A DNA stretch of 64,000 bases from UBA10649 sp037130755. Its GTDB lineage: Bacteria; Actinomycetota; Actinomycetes; S36-B12. The notes beneath the pieces are model-generated. The model saw only the letters and a list, made by a program, of their open reading frames with translations. It ran no database searches and was not told where the DNA came from. The DNA lies in contig JBAXSI010000010.1 in the NCBI GenBank assembly GCA_037130755.1, positions 1-64,000 of the forward strand, read 5' to 3'. Positions 31,926-40,189 of the stretch are shown in pieces. Position 1 is the first letter of the stretch. Each line of letters opens with the position of its first letter. The position numbers and the translations under genes are program-made.

Positions 31926-33079
31926 ACGAAGTGAGCGGACCGCTGGAAGGGATCGTCGTCGTCTCGCTGGAGGCCGCCGTCTCGGCACCGTTCGCGACAC
32001 GGCAGCTGGCTGATCTGGGTGCCACCGTCATCAAGGTAGAGCGCCCCGGTGGTGACTTCGCGAGGCACTACGACAGCGTCGTCCAAGGGGAGTCGGCCTT
32101 CTTCGTGTGGGCCAACCGCGGCAAGCAGTCTGTGGTGCTCGACGTCAAGGATGATGCTGACCTCGCCATGCTCCGGGCGCTCATTGCTGGAGCTGATGTG
32201 TTCTTGCACAACCTCTCGCCGCGGGCGGCCGCGGATCTGGGCATCGGTGCGCAGCAGCTCATCGAGAAGCACCCGTCGCTCATCGCGTGCGAGATCTCCG
32301 GCTACGGCCACGGTGGGCCGCGTACCGACGACAAGGCCTACGACCTCGCGATCCAGGCCGAGGCCGGGGCGTTCTCCGTGACGGGAACGGATACGCCGAG
32401 CAAGGTGGGCTTCTCCGTGGCGGACATCTGCGCTGCGATGTACACCCTCACCAGCATCCTTGCTGCGCTCGTGCGTCGCGAGCGCACGGGTGAGGGTGCT
32501 GCGGTCCATGTCTCGATGCTGGACGCATTGGCCGAGTGGATGTCTGCGCCGATGTATGCAGCTGTCTACGGGCCGGGGCAGGCGCCTCGCACGGGTCGAC
32601 GCCACCACGCGATCGCCCCGTACGGCACGTTCCTGCTGAGTGACGGCAGCACGGTGCTGATCGCCGTGCAGAGCGATGGCGAGTGGTGCAGCCTCGCCGA
32701 GCACGTTCTCGAGGATGCCTCGCTCGGAACAGACGCCAGGTTCGCCACCAACTCGGACCGCATCACGAACGTGGACGAACTCGAGGCGATCCTGTCCGCC
32801 GAGCTCGCGAGCATTCCAGTCGACGAGGCACGTCGTCGGCTTGCCGCCGGTCGGATCGCCAACGCCCGGGTCAACGACCTCCGCGGCGTTTGGGACCACG
32901 AGCAACTTCGCGCCCGCGACCACTTCCACCCGGTGAGCACCCCCTCGGGGGTGATCGAGATGCTCGATGCGCCATTCGACATCAGCGGCTGGCCGGTCCC
33001 GCACGGTCCGGTGCCCGCACTGGACGAGCATGATGCCGCGTTCGTCCAGTCGGTGATCGACCGCGGTCGGGCTCAGTAG
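31922..33079 (+). CDS. CaiB/BaiF family CoA transferase
   Basis: 385-residue class III CoA transferase. The N-terminal VVSLEAAVSAPFATRQLADLGATVIKVE is characteristic, broken here at its CoA-binding turn; GGDFARHYD and FFVWANRGKQSVVLD follow. The catalytic aspartate is in DDKAYDLAIQAEAG (about residue 140). It moves CoA between an acyl-CoA and a free carboxylate. Coupled to the GS/GATase pair and facing an acyl-CoA dehydrogenase, it would activate the acid formed from the amine's carbon chain. Confidence 0.86.
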   Translation: MNEVSGPLEGIVVVSLEAAVSAPFATRQLADLGATVIKVERPGGDFARHYDSVVQGESAFFVWANRGKQSVVLDVKDDADLAMLRALIAGADVFLHNLSPRAAADLGIGAQQLIEKHPSLIACEISGYGHGGPRTDDKAYDLAIQAEAGAFSVTGTDTPSKVGFSVADICAAMYTLTSILAALVRRERTGEGAAVHVSMLDALAEWMSAPMYAAVYGPGQAPRTGRRHHAIAPYGTFLLSDGSTVLIAVQSDGEWCSLAEHVLEDASLGTDARFATNSDRITNVDELEAILSAELASIPVDEARRRLAAGRIANARVNDLRGVWDHEQLRARDHFHPVSTPSGVIEMLDAPFDISGWPVPHGPVPALDEHDAAFVQSVIDRGRAQ

Positions 33080-34227
33080 GACTTCGGCAGTCCAAGTACA
33101 TGCTGGCCGAGGTAGGCGAGCACGAGGTTGTTGTTGATGGGAGCGACTTGGTAGAGGCGGGTCTCGCGGAACTTGCGCTCGATGTCGTACTCGACGGCGA
33201 ACCCGAAGCCGCCGTGCGTGTCGATCGCGGCGTTCGCTGCGGCCCACGACGCCTCCGAGGCCAGGAGCTTGGCCATATTGGCCTCAGCGGCGCACTTCTC
33301 TCCCTGGTCGTATCTCGCTGCGGCATCGAACCGCACGAGATCGGCGGCACGAAGCGAGGCGTACGCGCGGGCAAGCGGGAACTGCACTCCCTGATTGGCA
33401 CCGATCGGGCGTCCGAAGACCTCGCGGCCGTTGGCGTAGTCGACGGCGCGTTCGAGCACGAAGCGCCCGTCGCCAATGCACTCGGAGGCGATCAGGATCC
33501 GCTCGGCATTCATCCCGTCGAGGATGTAGCGGAATCCTCTGCCCTCCTCGCCGATGAGTGCGTCGCCGGGTATCACGACGTCGTCGAAGAACACCTCGGT
33601 CGTGTTGTGGTTCATCATCGTGCGGATCGGCTTGATCGTCATGCCCGTCACGCTTCGCATGTCGAAGATGAAGGCGGACAGTCCCTCCGTCGGCTTGGCG
33701 CATTCCTCGTAGGGCGTCGTTCGCGCGAGGAGCAGCATGAGGTCGGAGTAGAGGGCCCGCGACGTCCAGATCTTCTGGCCGTTGATGCGCCAGCCGTCCG
33801 CGACCCGTTCGGCGCGCGTGCGAATCCGCGTGGTCTCCGAGCCGGCTTCGGGCTCGGTGACCCCGAAAGCCTGGAGACGAAGGGTGCCCTCGGCGATGCC
33901 GGGCAGGTAGCGGGCCTTCTGCTCGGCGCTGCCGTGCCGCAGCAACGTTCCCATCACGTACATCTGCGCATGGCAGGCGGACGGGCTTCCGCCCGACGCC
34001 GAGATCTCCTCCAGGATGATCGACGCCTCGGTGAGCGTGGCTCCGCCACCGCCGTACTCCTCGGGCACCAGGGCGGCGAGGTAGCCGGCGTCGGTGAGGG
34101 CCTGCACGAACTCCTCGGGGTACGAGTCCGGCTCGAGGCCCTGCCAGTAGGCGCCGTCGAACGGTGCGCAGATCTGGCGGACCCCGTCGCGCAGGTCGTC
34201 GTATTCCGGTTTCTCGGTCAGCAGCAC
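33073..34227 (-). CDS. Acyl-CoA dehydrogenase family protein
   Basis: 384 residues. The FAD/acyl-CoA signatures are GVTEPEAGSETTRI, the conserved WRINGQKIWTSRA strand and FDDVVIPGDALIGEEGRGF; the C-terminal helical domain has DTHGGFGFAVEYDIERKFRE. The usual YEG catalytic glutamate segment is replaced by LYQVAPINNNLVLAY, seen in a subgroup of ACADs, so the base may sit elsewhere. GTG start. The stop overlaps the converging CoA-transferase gene by seven bases. It would introduce a double bond into the CoA ester produced next door. Confidence 0.85.
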   Translation of the reverse strand: MLLTEKPEYDDLRDGVRQICAPFDGAYWQGLEPDSYPEEFVQALTDAGYLAALVPEEYGGGGATLTEASIILEEISASGGSPSACHAQMYVMGTLLRHGSAEQKARYLPGIAEGTLRLQAFGVTEPEAGSETTRIRTRAERVADGWRINGQKIWTSRALYSDLMLLLARTTPYEECAKPTEGLSAFIFDMRSVTGMTIKPIRTMMNHNTTEVFFDDVVIPGDALIGEEGRGFRYILDGMNAERILIASECIGDGRFVLERAVDYANGREVFGRPIGANQGVQFPLARAYASLRAADLVRFDAAARYDQGEKCAAEANMAKLLASEASWAAANAAIDTHGGFGFAVEYDIERKFRETRLYQVAPINNNLVLAYLGQHVLGLPKSY

Positions 34228-34240
34228 CCGCTATTTGTAT

Positions 34241-34250
34241 CATTTATCAA
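34241..34250. promoter_or_regulatory. Shared operator-like motif CATTTATCAA, copy 2
   Basis: Second copy, in the 44-base divergent gap between the acyl-CoA dehydrogenase and an aldehyde dehydrogenase, 21 bases before the latter's ATG. The surrounding minus strand reads GATAAATGATAC, again two GATA steps seven apart. Placement over both promoters suits repression by the GntR protein two genes downstream. Confidence 0.45.
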
Positions 34251-34271
34251 ACTCGAGTGCGGAGGACTTCC

Positions 34272-35756
34272 ATGACAACGACCGCTCCCGACTGGAGCGC
34301 GCTGGCTGCGACCGTCCAGTACCCGACCGACCTGCTCATCGGCGGGCGATGGACTCCCGGCTCGACGCGGGGGGAAGTCGTCAGCCCCATCGACGGACGC
34401 GTCGTGGCCGAGGTGGCGATGGGCGACGGGGCGGACATCGATCGCGCGGTCGCCTCGGCACGGGCCGCCTTCGACGACCGGCGCTGGGCCGGCATGGCGC
34501 CGATGGACCGCAAGGACGTCCTCATCCGCTGGGCCCACCTGGTCAACGGGCACGCCGAGCAGTTGGCGGTGCTGACGGCTCTGGAGATGGGCAAGCCGGC
34601 GCGGGAGGCCAAGGCGATCGACGTCCGGGCGTGCCACCGAACCCTGCGTTGGTACGGCGAGGCGATCGACAAGGTGCTCGACGAGATGCCGAATGTGGGC
34701 GACTCCTCGTGGGCGATGATCGAGCGGGAGCCGGCCGGAGTTGTCGGCGCGATCACGCCGTGGAACTTCCCGCTGACTCTCGAGACCTGGAAGATCGCAC
34801 CGGCGCTGGCGGTGGGCTGCTCGATGGTCCTCAAGCCCGCGGAACTGTCGCCACTGACGGCGCTCTACGTCGCGCAGCTCGGACTCGAGGCGGGCCTGCC
34901 GGACGGAGTGCTCAACGTCGTCAACGGGACGGGTCCCACCGCGGGTGCTGCGCTGGCCGGTCACCCCGACGTCGACATCGTCACCTTCACGGGCTCGACC
35001 GCCACCGGCCGGGCGATCATGACGGCGGCCGCGCAGTCCAACATGAAGCGGCCCTACCTCGAGCTCGGGGGCAAGGGCGCGAACATCGTCTTCCCCGACG
35101 CCGACCTCGACAAGGCCGCGGCAACCGCAGCGTGGTCCGTCACCTACAACGCGGGGCAGATGTGCACTGCCGGTTCACGCCTGATCGTGCATGAGTCCGT
35201 GAAGGACGACGTGGTGGGCAGGATTCTCGAGGCGATGACCGGGCTGCAGCCCGGCGACCCGCTTGATCACCAGACGCCAATCGGCGCTATCGCCAGCGCC
35301 CGACAGCTCCAGACAGTGCACGGCATCGTCTCGGCCGGCCTGCGAGAGGGTGGACGGCTTCTGGTCGGAGGGGAGCCGGTTCTCGTCGGGACGGGCGGCT
35401 CGTACTACCCGCCAACGGTCGTCGACAACCTCCGACCGGACTCGCTGCTGGCGCAGAAGGAGGTGTTCGGCCCGGTGCTGTCCGTCCTCACATTCGACAC
35501 CGACGACGAGGCCGTGCGGATCGCGAACTCGACCGCCTACGGCCTGGCGTCGGCGGTGTGGACCAATGACCTCAGTCGCGCGCGACGCGTGTCCAAGGCA
35601 CTGCGCATGGGGACGGTGTGGGTGAACTGCTACGAGGAGGGTGACATGACCGTTCCCTTCGGCGGCGTCAAGCAGTCTGGCTTCGGCAGCGACAAGTCGC
35701 TGCACGCCATGGACAAGTTCACCGACCTGAAGACCACGTGGATCGAGCTGTCATGA
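34272..35756 (+). CDS. Aldehyde dehydrogenase family protein (ALDH, upstream of GntR)
   Basis: 494 residues. AITPWNFPLTLETWK has the oxyanion Asn, TFTGSTATGRAI the NAD loop and LELGGKGANIVF the base glutamate; NAGQMCTAGSRL has the nucleophilic Cys (about residue 298). GCGGAGGA lies before the ATG. It overlaps the GntR gene by four bases (ATGA). It probably oxidises an amine- or alcohol-derived aldehyde (aminobutyraldehyde/betaine-aldehyde dehydrogenase-like) in the same pathway as the GS-like ligases. Confidence 0.88.
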   Translation: MTTTAPDWSALAATVQYPTDLLIGGRWTPGSTRGEVVSPIDGRVVAEVAMGDGADIDRAVASARAAFDDRRWAGMAPMDRKDVLIRWAHLVNGHAEQLAVLTALEMGKPAREAKAIDVRACHRTLRWYGEAIDKVLDEMPNVGDSSWAMIEREPAGVVGAITPWNFPLTLETWKIAPALAVGCSMVLKPAELSPLTALYVAQLGLEAGLPDGVLNVVNGTGPTAGAALAGHPDVDIVTFTGSTATGRAIMTAAAQSNMKRPYLELGGKGANIVFPDADLDKAAATAAWSVTYNAGQMCTAGSRLIVHESVKDDVVGRILEAMTGLQPGDPLDHQTPIGAIASARQLQTVHGIVSAGLREGGRLLVGGEPVLVGTGGSYYPPTVVDNLRPDSLLAQKEVFGPVLSVLTFDTDDEAVRIANSTAYGLASAVWTNDLSRARRVSKALRMGTVWVNCYEEGDMTVPFGGVKQSGFGSDKSLHAMDKFTDLKTTWIELS

Positions 35757-36430
35757 GCGCTGACCCGATACCGCTGCGCCCCCGACGTCGGGGCAACCTC
35801 GCCGACGCGGTCGCCGACCACATCCGTGAGGGGATCCTCAACGGCACGATGAAGCCCGGCACGCGGGTCGATCAGGATGCGATCGCCGAGGAGCTCGGCG
35901 TCAGCCGGCTGCCGGTGCGCGAAGCCTTGATCACGCTCGACCAGGAGGGCCTGATCGAGAACATCCCGCGGCGGGGCGCGTACGTGCAGCGCCTCGAGCG
36001 GGAGGACATCATCGACCACTACCAGCTCTTCGGACAGGTGGCCGGCCTGTCCGCTGCTCGCGCGGTGGCGCGGCTCGACGACGACGGACTCGCGCGACTC
36101 GTTGCCATCTACGAGGCGATCGGATCCACCGAAGATCGTGCCGAGCAGGAGCGACTCAACTTCGAATTCCACCGCACCATCAACAAGGCGTGTGGGAGCA
36201 AGCGGATCGACAGCATGCTGCGCCTGCTCACTCGGTCGCTGCCGATGCCGTACTTCGAGTTCGTCCCCGAGTGGCTCGACGAGGCGCAGCGCCAGCACAA
36301 GGAGATCGTGGACGCGTTCCAGCGACGCGATCCGATGGCGGCCCAACGGGCCATGGAACTGCACCTCAACGCAAGTGCCCGCCACGCCGTTGATGTGCTC
36401 GAGCACATGAACTTCTTCGAGGAGCAGTGA
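35753..36430 (+). CDS. GntR family regulator with FCD domain
   Basis: 225 residues. The N-terminal winged helix (NLADAVADHIREGIL, then AIAEELGVSRLPVREAL) is followed by an all-helical FCD ligand domain with metal-type His/Asp residues. It is coupled to aldehyde dehydrogenases on both sides. FadR/VanR-type members repress neighbouring catabolic genes until a carboxylate ligand binds. CATTTATCAA sites at 29834 and 34241 are candidate operators. Confidence 0.9.
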   Translation: MSADPIPLRPRRRGNLADAVADHIREGILNGTMKPGTRVDQDAIAEELGVSRLPVREALITLDQEGLIENIPRRGAYVQRLEREDIIDHYQLFGQVAGLSAARAVARLDDDGLARLVAIYEAIGSTEDRAEQERLNFEFHRTINKACGSKRIDSMLRLLTRSLPMPYFEFVPEWLDEAQRQHKEIVDAFQRRDPMAAQRAMELHLNASARHAVDVLEHMNFFEEQ

Positions 36431-37902
36431 TGGACCGCTATCAGCACTGGATCAATGGCCGCCGCACGCCGGCATCGTCAGGTGAGGTCCTCGCGACGCT
36501 CGATCCGATGACGACCGAGCCGTGGGCCGAGATCGCGCGGGGCGATGCGGACGACGTTGACGCGGCGGTGCATGCCGCGCAGGCTGTCTTCTCGTCCTGG
36601 CGCGACGCCGGTCCGACGAAGCGTGCCGACATCCTGTGGCGCCTCGGTGACCTCATCGCCGAACACGCAGACGAGCTGGCCGCGCTCGAGGCGCGTGATG
36701 CGGGCAAGGTCGTCCGTGAGGTCAAGGGTCAGATGGTGTCGCTGCGCGCCTGGTACCACTACTACGCGAGCCTGGCGTACCAGACTGAGGGCCGGACGAT
36801 CCCGCAGGACCGTGCGAGCGTCACGGTCTTCACGCAGCGCGTGCCCTTCGGCGTGGTCGGTGTGATCCCGGCCTTCAACTCCCCGATGCTGCTGGGCGGA
36901 ATGGGCCTGGCGCCGGCGCTGGCGGCGGGCAACTGCGTTGTCGTGAAGCCACCGGAGGTCAACTCGCTGTCCCTGCTTCGACTGGGAGAGCTGGCGAAGG
37001 AAGCGGGCCTTCCTGACGGCTGCCTCAACATCGTCACCGGACTGGGGCAGGAGGCCGGCGACGCACTCGTCGCGCATCCACTCGTGCGCAAGCTCTGGTT
37101 CACCGGCGGGCCTGACAGCGCCCGCTTCGTTGCCGAGCGCGCTGCGCAGCACCTCAAGCCACTCGTCCTGGAGCTGGGTGGCAAGAGCGCGAACATGTTC
37201 TTCGCGGATGTGCGCATCGACGAGGTCGTCAACGGTGTCATCGCCGGCATCTTCGCGGCGGCTGGCCAGACGTGCGTTGCGGGATCTCGGCTGCTTGTCC
37301 ACGAGTCGATCGCGGAGCAGCTGATCGATGCCGTGGCGGCGCGAGCGAGGACGATTCGGCTGGGCGATCCCGTGGATCCCGACACGGACATGGGCCCGAT
37401 GTCGCAGGAGAAGATCCTCGCGGGCGTGGCCTCACGGGTCGACGAGGCGGTGAGCGAAGGTGCACACCTGATCGTCGGAGGCGCAGACGGCGATCGGCCC
37501 GATCGCGGCTGGTTCTACCCGCCGACCGTCCTCGCCGGTGTCACGAACCAGATGTCCGTGGCGCGCAACGAACTGTTCGGCCCGGTGCTGTCTGTCATCA
37601 CCTTCGCCGACGAGGACGAGGCGATCGCCATCGCCAACGACTCGCCGTTCGCCCTTGCCGCGGGGGTGTGGACGCGCGACCTTGGCCGTGCGCACCGCGT
37701 CGCGCGTCAACTGGACACGGGAACCGTCTGGGTCAACATGTACCGGGCGCTGCAGTTCGCCACGCCCTTCGGCGGAAACAAGCTCTCCGGCTATGGGCGC
37801 GAGAACGGCCTCGACGGTTTCGCGGAGTTCACCCAGCCGAAGGCGGTATGGATCGAGTCGGCGGACGAGCCGGTGGGCGACCCGTTCGTACTGCGCGCCT
37901 GA
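36430..37902 (+). CDS. Aldehyde dehydrogenase family protein (ALDH, downstream of GntR)
   Basis: 490 residues. VVGVIPAFNSPMLLGG has the oxyanion Asn in an unusual PAFNSP context instead of PWNFP. LWFTGGPDSARFVAER, LELGGKSANMFFAD (Glu) and AAGQTCVAGSRL (Cys about 284) follow. GGAG sits five bases before the ATG, and the start overlaps the GntR stop by one base; a GTG one codon earlier is possible. It differs substantially from the ALDH upstream, so the two likely oxidise different aldehydes. It is the last gene of the catabolic block. Confidence 0.87.
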   Translation: MDRYQHWINGRRTPASSGEVLATLDPMTTEPWAEIARGDADDVDAAVHAAQAVFSSWRDAGPTKRADILWRLGDLIAEHADELAALEARDAGKVVREVKGQMVSLRAWYHYYASLAYQTEGRTIPQDRASVTVFTQRVPFGVVGVIPAFNSPMLLGGMGLAPALAAGNCVVVKPPEVNSLSLLRLGELAKEAGLPDGCLNIVTGLGQEAGDALVAHPLVRKLWFTGGPDSARFVAERAAQHLKPLVLELGGKSANMFFADVRIDEVVNGVIAGIFAAAGQTCVAGSRLLVHESIAEQLIDAVAARARTIRLGDPVDPDTDMGPMSQEKILAGVASRVDEAVSEGAHLIVGGADGDRPDRGWFYPPTVLAGVTNQMSVARNELFGPVLSVITFADEDEAIAIANDSPFALAAGVWTRDLGRAHRVARQLDTGTVWVNMYRALQFATPFGGNKLSGYGRENGLDGFAEFTQPKAVWIESADEPVGDPFVLRA

Positions 37903-37913
37903 CCCTCCCTGCA

Positions 37914-37989
37914 CCGCCGAGAGGCAGGCTGCGGTCGTGCCCGGTTGAGATTTTGCAGCGTTTGACGACCTGAGCCTGCCTCTCGGCGG
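37914..37989. repeat. Long near-perfect inverted repeat (hairpin) between converging genes
   Basis: Arms of 17 perfect base pairs (37914-37930 and 37973-37989) continue, after a 2-base mismatch, into six further pairs (37933-37938 and 37965-37970), leaving a 26-base loop. It lies between the aldehyde dehydrogenase and the converging EamA transporter and can end transcription from both sides. The large AT-richer loop and long arms are more than a simple terminator needs; a small repetitive (REP-like) element is possible. Confidence 0.8.
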
Positions 37990-38001
37990 GGGGGGGGGGG
38001 G
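37988..38001. repeat. G14 homopolymer tract
   Basis: Fourteen consecutive G on the plus strand abut the stop codon of the EamA gene and the inverted repeat. Such tracts slip during replication and are also prone to sequencing error. It lies outside the coding sequence, so any length variation would act on transcript ends rather than on protein. Confidence 0.85.
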
Positions 38002-38961
38002 TCAGCGGGAGCGTTCGGCCAGCAGCACTCCGGCGAGGACGATGACGGCGCCGAGGATCTGGACGGGAGCCATGGCCTCGCCCAGTGCCACCCAGGCGAT
38101 GAAGGTCGCCAGCAACGGCTCGGTCATGCCGACGACGGACGCCTGCGAGGCGCGGATGTGCTGCAAGGACACGACAACCAGCCAGAACGGCACGACAGTG
38201 CCGAGCACGATCATCCATGCGCACAGCAGCCAGATCGGAACTGCCTGGCCGTCGGTTCCCAGCGGAAAGCCGTTGCCGGCGAGGCCCGACCACGGGAATG
38301 ACCACCACGGCTCGACGATCGTCCAGAACAGCGCCGCCGCCCCGAATCCCCACATCGTCAGCGACACCGGATCACGGGCATCGGGACGACGGACCTGCAC
38401 GTCGGCGAGGACGTAGTAGATGGCCAGCGCCGCCGCGGCGCCGAACCCGGCGATGACGCCAAGCCCGTCGAGGGTGAAGCCCAGCCACACCTGACCCACC
38501 AAGGCCAGACCGACAAGAGCCATCACCAGCGCGCCCCAGACGGTGCGCTTGGTCGGCTGGTGCATGCCGAACCTGAACCACAGCGCCACCATGATCGGCG
38601 CGGTGAACTCGATGAGGAGGGCGATGCCGACGGGCAGTCGGGAGATCGACACGAAGTAGAGGTACTGGGTCATCGCGACACCGAGCACGCCGTACGCGAG
38701 CAGGATCGGGATCTCTGACCTGCGCAGGCGCAGTGCCGACGGCCGAGCGATGGCGACGAAGACCAGCAGGATGAGGAACGCGACCGTCACGCGCAGTTGG
38801 GACAGCCGCGCGGGGTCGAAGCCGGTCAGGAGGATCGATTTGGAGATGGTCCCGTTGAGCGCGAACAGTGTCGCCGCGCACAGGTACAGCACGTAGCCGC
38901 GCGCAGGATGCCGCGTCACGGCCGGAGCGACTCCGGGGATCGGCTCGGCGAGGTCGCTCAC
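38002..38961 (-). CDS. EamA/DMT superfamily transporter
   Basis: 319 residues with ten predicted membrane helices in two EamA repeats (about 22-155 and 170-312). AATLFALNGTISKSILLTG and the second-repeat MTEPLLATFIAWVALGE, with its conserved PxxA/GE-like features, support drug/metabolite transporter membership. It likely exports a small metabolite or amino acid. The GTG start overlaps the glgM stop by four bases. The stop is followed at once by the G14 tract. Confidence 0.88.
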   Translation of the reverse strand: MSDLAEPIPGVAPAVTRHPARGYVLYLCAATLFALNGTISKSILLTGFDPARLSQLRVTVAFLILLVFVAIARPSALRLRRSEIPILLAYGVLGVAMTQYLYFVSISRLPVGIALLIEFTAPIMVALWFRFGMHQPTKRTVWGALVMALVGLALVGQVWLGFTLDGLGVIAGFGAAAALAIYYVLADVQVRRPDARDPVSLTMWGFGAAALFWTIVEPWWSFPWSGLAGNGFPLGTDGQAVPIWLLCAWMIVLGTVVPFWLVVVSLQHIRASQASVVGMTEPLLATFIAWVALGEAMAPVQILGAVIVLAGVLLAERSR

Positions 38962-40121
38962 CGGTGGAGAGCGGAGTCGTACACGGCGATGGTGCGATCA
39001 GCGATCGCGTCCCAGCCGAAGTCCGACACGGCGCGCGAACGACCGGCGGCCCCCATCATCTTCGCGCGCTGGGGGTCGGCGGCGAGCACGTTCACCGCAT
39101 CGGCGAAGGCGAACTCGAAGGCAGCAGGCTCGGTGGCGTCGTAGGGGACGAGGAGTCCCGTTGTCCCATCGACGACGACCTCGGGGATTCCGCCGACGGC
39201 GCTCGCCACGACCGCCGTCTCGCAGGCCATTGCCTCGAGGTTGACGATGCCCAGCGGCTCGTAGATCGACGGGCACACGAAGGCGAGTGCGTGGGTGAAC
39301 AGCTGGACCAGCTTCGTGCGTGCGACCTGCTCCTGGATCCAGATGACGCTGGACTCGCCACGCTCGGCACGAAGCTGTTCGACGGCCGCCGACGTCTCCT
39401 CGCCGATCTCCTTGGTGTCCGGCGACGAGGCGCACAGCACGAGGACCACGTCGTCGTCGAACCGTCGCGCGGCCTTGAGCAGATGCACGAGGCCCTTCTG
39501 GCGGGTGATGCGGCCTACGAACAGGACGTAGGGGCGAGACTCGACGATGCCGTACTGGTCGAGCACGTCCGTGCCGGCGTCGGGTCGGTACACGGCCGTG
39601 TCGATGCCGTTGTGGACGACGTGGACCCGGTCCGGGTCGACGCTCGGGTAGGCGGTCAGGACGTCACCGCGCATGCCGTGGCTCACGGCGATGATGGCGT
39701 CGGCTGCCTCGTAGGCGGTTCGCTCGACCCAGGACGAGACCCGGTAGCCACCGCCGAGCTGCTCCTCCTTCCACGGCCGGAGCGGTTCGAGGCTGTGGGC
39801 GCTGACGACGTGCGGGATTCCGTGGAGCAGCCCGCCGATGTGACCGGCCAGATTGGCGTACCAGGTGTGCGAGTGCAGGAGTTCGACGCCGGCGGTGGAG
39901 TTGACCATCTCAAGGTCGACCCCGAGGGTCTGGATCGCCGGGTTCGCGTCGCTCAGTGATCCGGGGACCGTGTGGGCGATCGCGTCGACGCGCGGCTCGC
40001 CGAAGCAGTGGACGTCGACGGTGATCTTCTTGCGGAGTTCGGCAGCCAGATGCTCGACGTGGACCCCGGCCCCGCCGTAGATGTCCGGTGGCCACTCGCG
40101 CGTCAGCATTCCTATGTGCAC
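38958..40121 (-). CDS. glgM: Glycogen synthase, actinobacterial GlgM type (GT4)
   Basis: 387-residue GT4 glycosyltransferase. N-terminal MHIGMLTREWPPDIYGGAG, HSHTWYANLAG, FVGRITRQKGLVHLL and the nucleotide-sugar site SIYEPLGIVNLEAMAC (E-x7-E) match the mycobacterial Rv1212c protein. That enzyme makes maltose-1-phosphate (and glucan) from ADP-glucose. It is divergent from glgC, which supplies ADP-glucose, with 68 bases between. A 12-bp palindrome lies in the shared promoter region. Confidence 0.9.
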   Translation of the reverse strand: MHIGMLTREWPPDIYGGAGVHVEHLAAELRKKITVDVHCFGEPRVDAIAHTVPGSLSDANPAIQTLGVDLEMVNSTAGVELLHSHTWYANLAGHIGGLLHGIPHVVSAHSLEPLRPWKEEQLGGGYRVSSWVERTAYEAADAIIAVSHGMRGDVLTAYPSVDPDRVHVVHNGIDTAVYRPDAGTDVLDQYGIVESRPYVLFVGRITRQKGLVHLLKAARRFDDDVVLVLCASSPDTKEIGEETSAAVEQLRAERGESSVIWIQEQVARTKLVQLFTHALAFVCPSIYEPLGIVNLEAMACETAVVASAVGGIPEVVVDGTTGLLVPYDATEPAAFEFAFADAVNVLAADPQRAKMMGAAGRSRAVSDFGWDAIADRTIAVYDSALHR

Positions 40122-40139
40122 GATGTCGAGCCTAGAGGT

Positions 40140-40151
40140 CTTGCCGGCAAG
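40140..40151. promoter_or_regulatory. 12-bp palindrome CTTGCCGGCAAG in glgM-glgC gap
   Basis: Perfect palindrome midway between the divergent glgM and glgC starts. It could be the operator of a regulator controlling both glycogen genes. GC-rich palindromes of this length also arise by chance. Confidence 0.3.
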
Positions 40152-40177
40152 GCGGCACAGGACCTTCCCTATGCGGC

Positions 40178-40183
40178 TAGGGT
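40178..40183 (+). promoter_or_regulatory. -10 element (TAGGGT) for leaderless glgC
   Basis: TAGGGT ends six bases before the GTG of glgC, so transcription would begin at the start codon. No ribosome site is present ahead of the GTG, which agrees with a leaderless message. Confidence 0.5.
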
Positions 40184-40189
40184 TCCACT

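Noticed and set aside
13399..37902. Mobile genomic island
   Set aside because: The region is accessory in character, but no transposase, integrase, direct repeats or clear base-composition break were seen, so horizontal transfer cannot be claimed.
37914..37989. Integron attC site or phage attachment site
   Set aside because: No GTTRRRY/RYYYAAC core pair, no integrase and no tRNA gene nearby.
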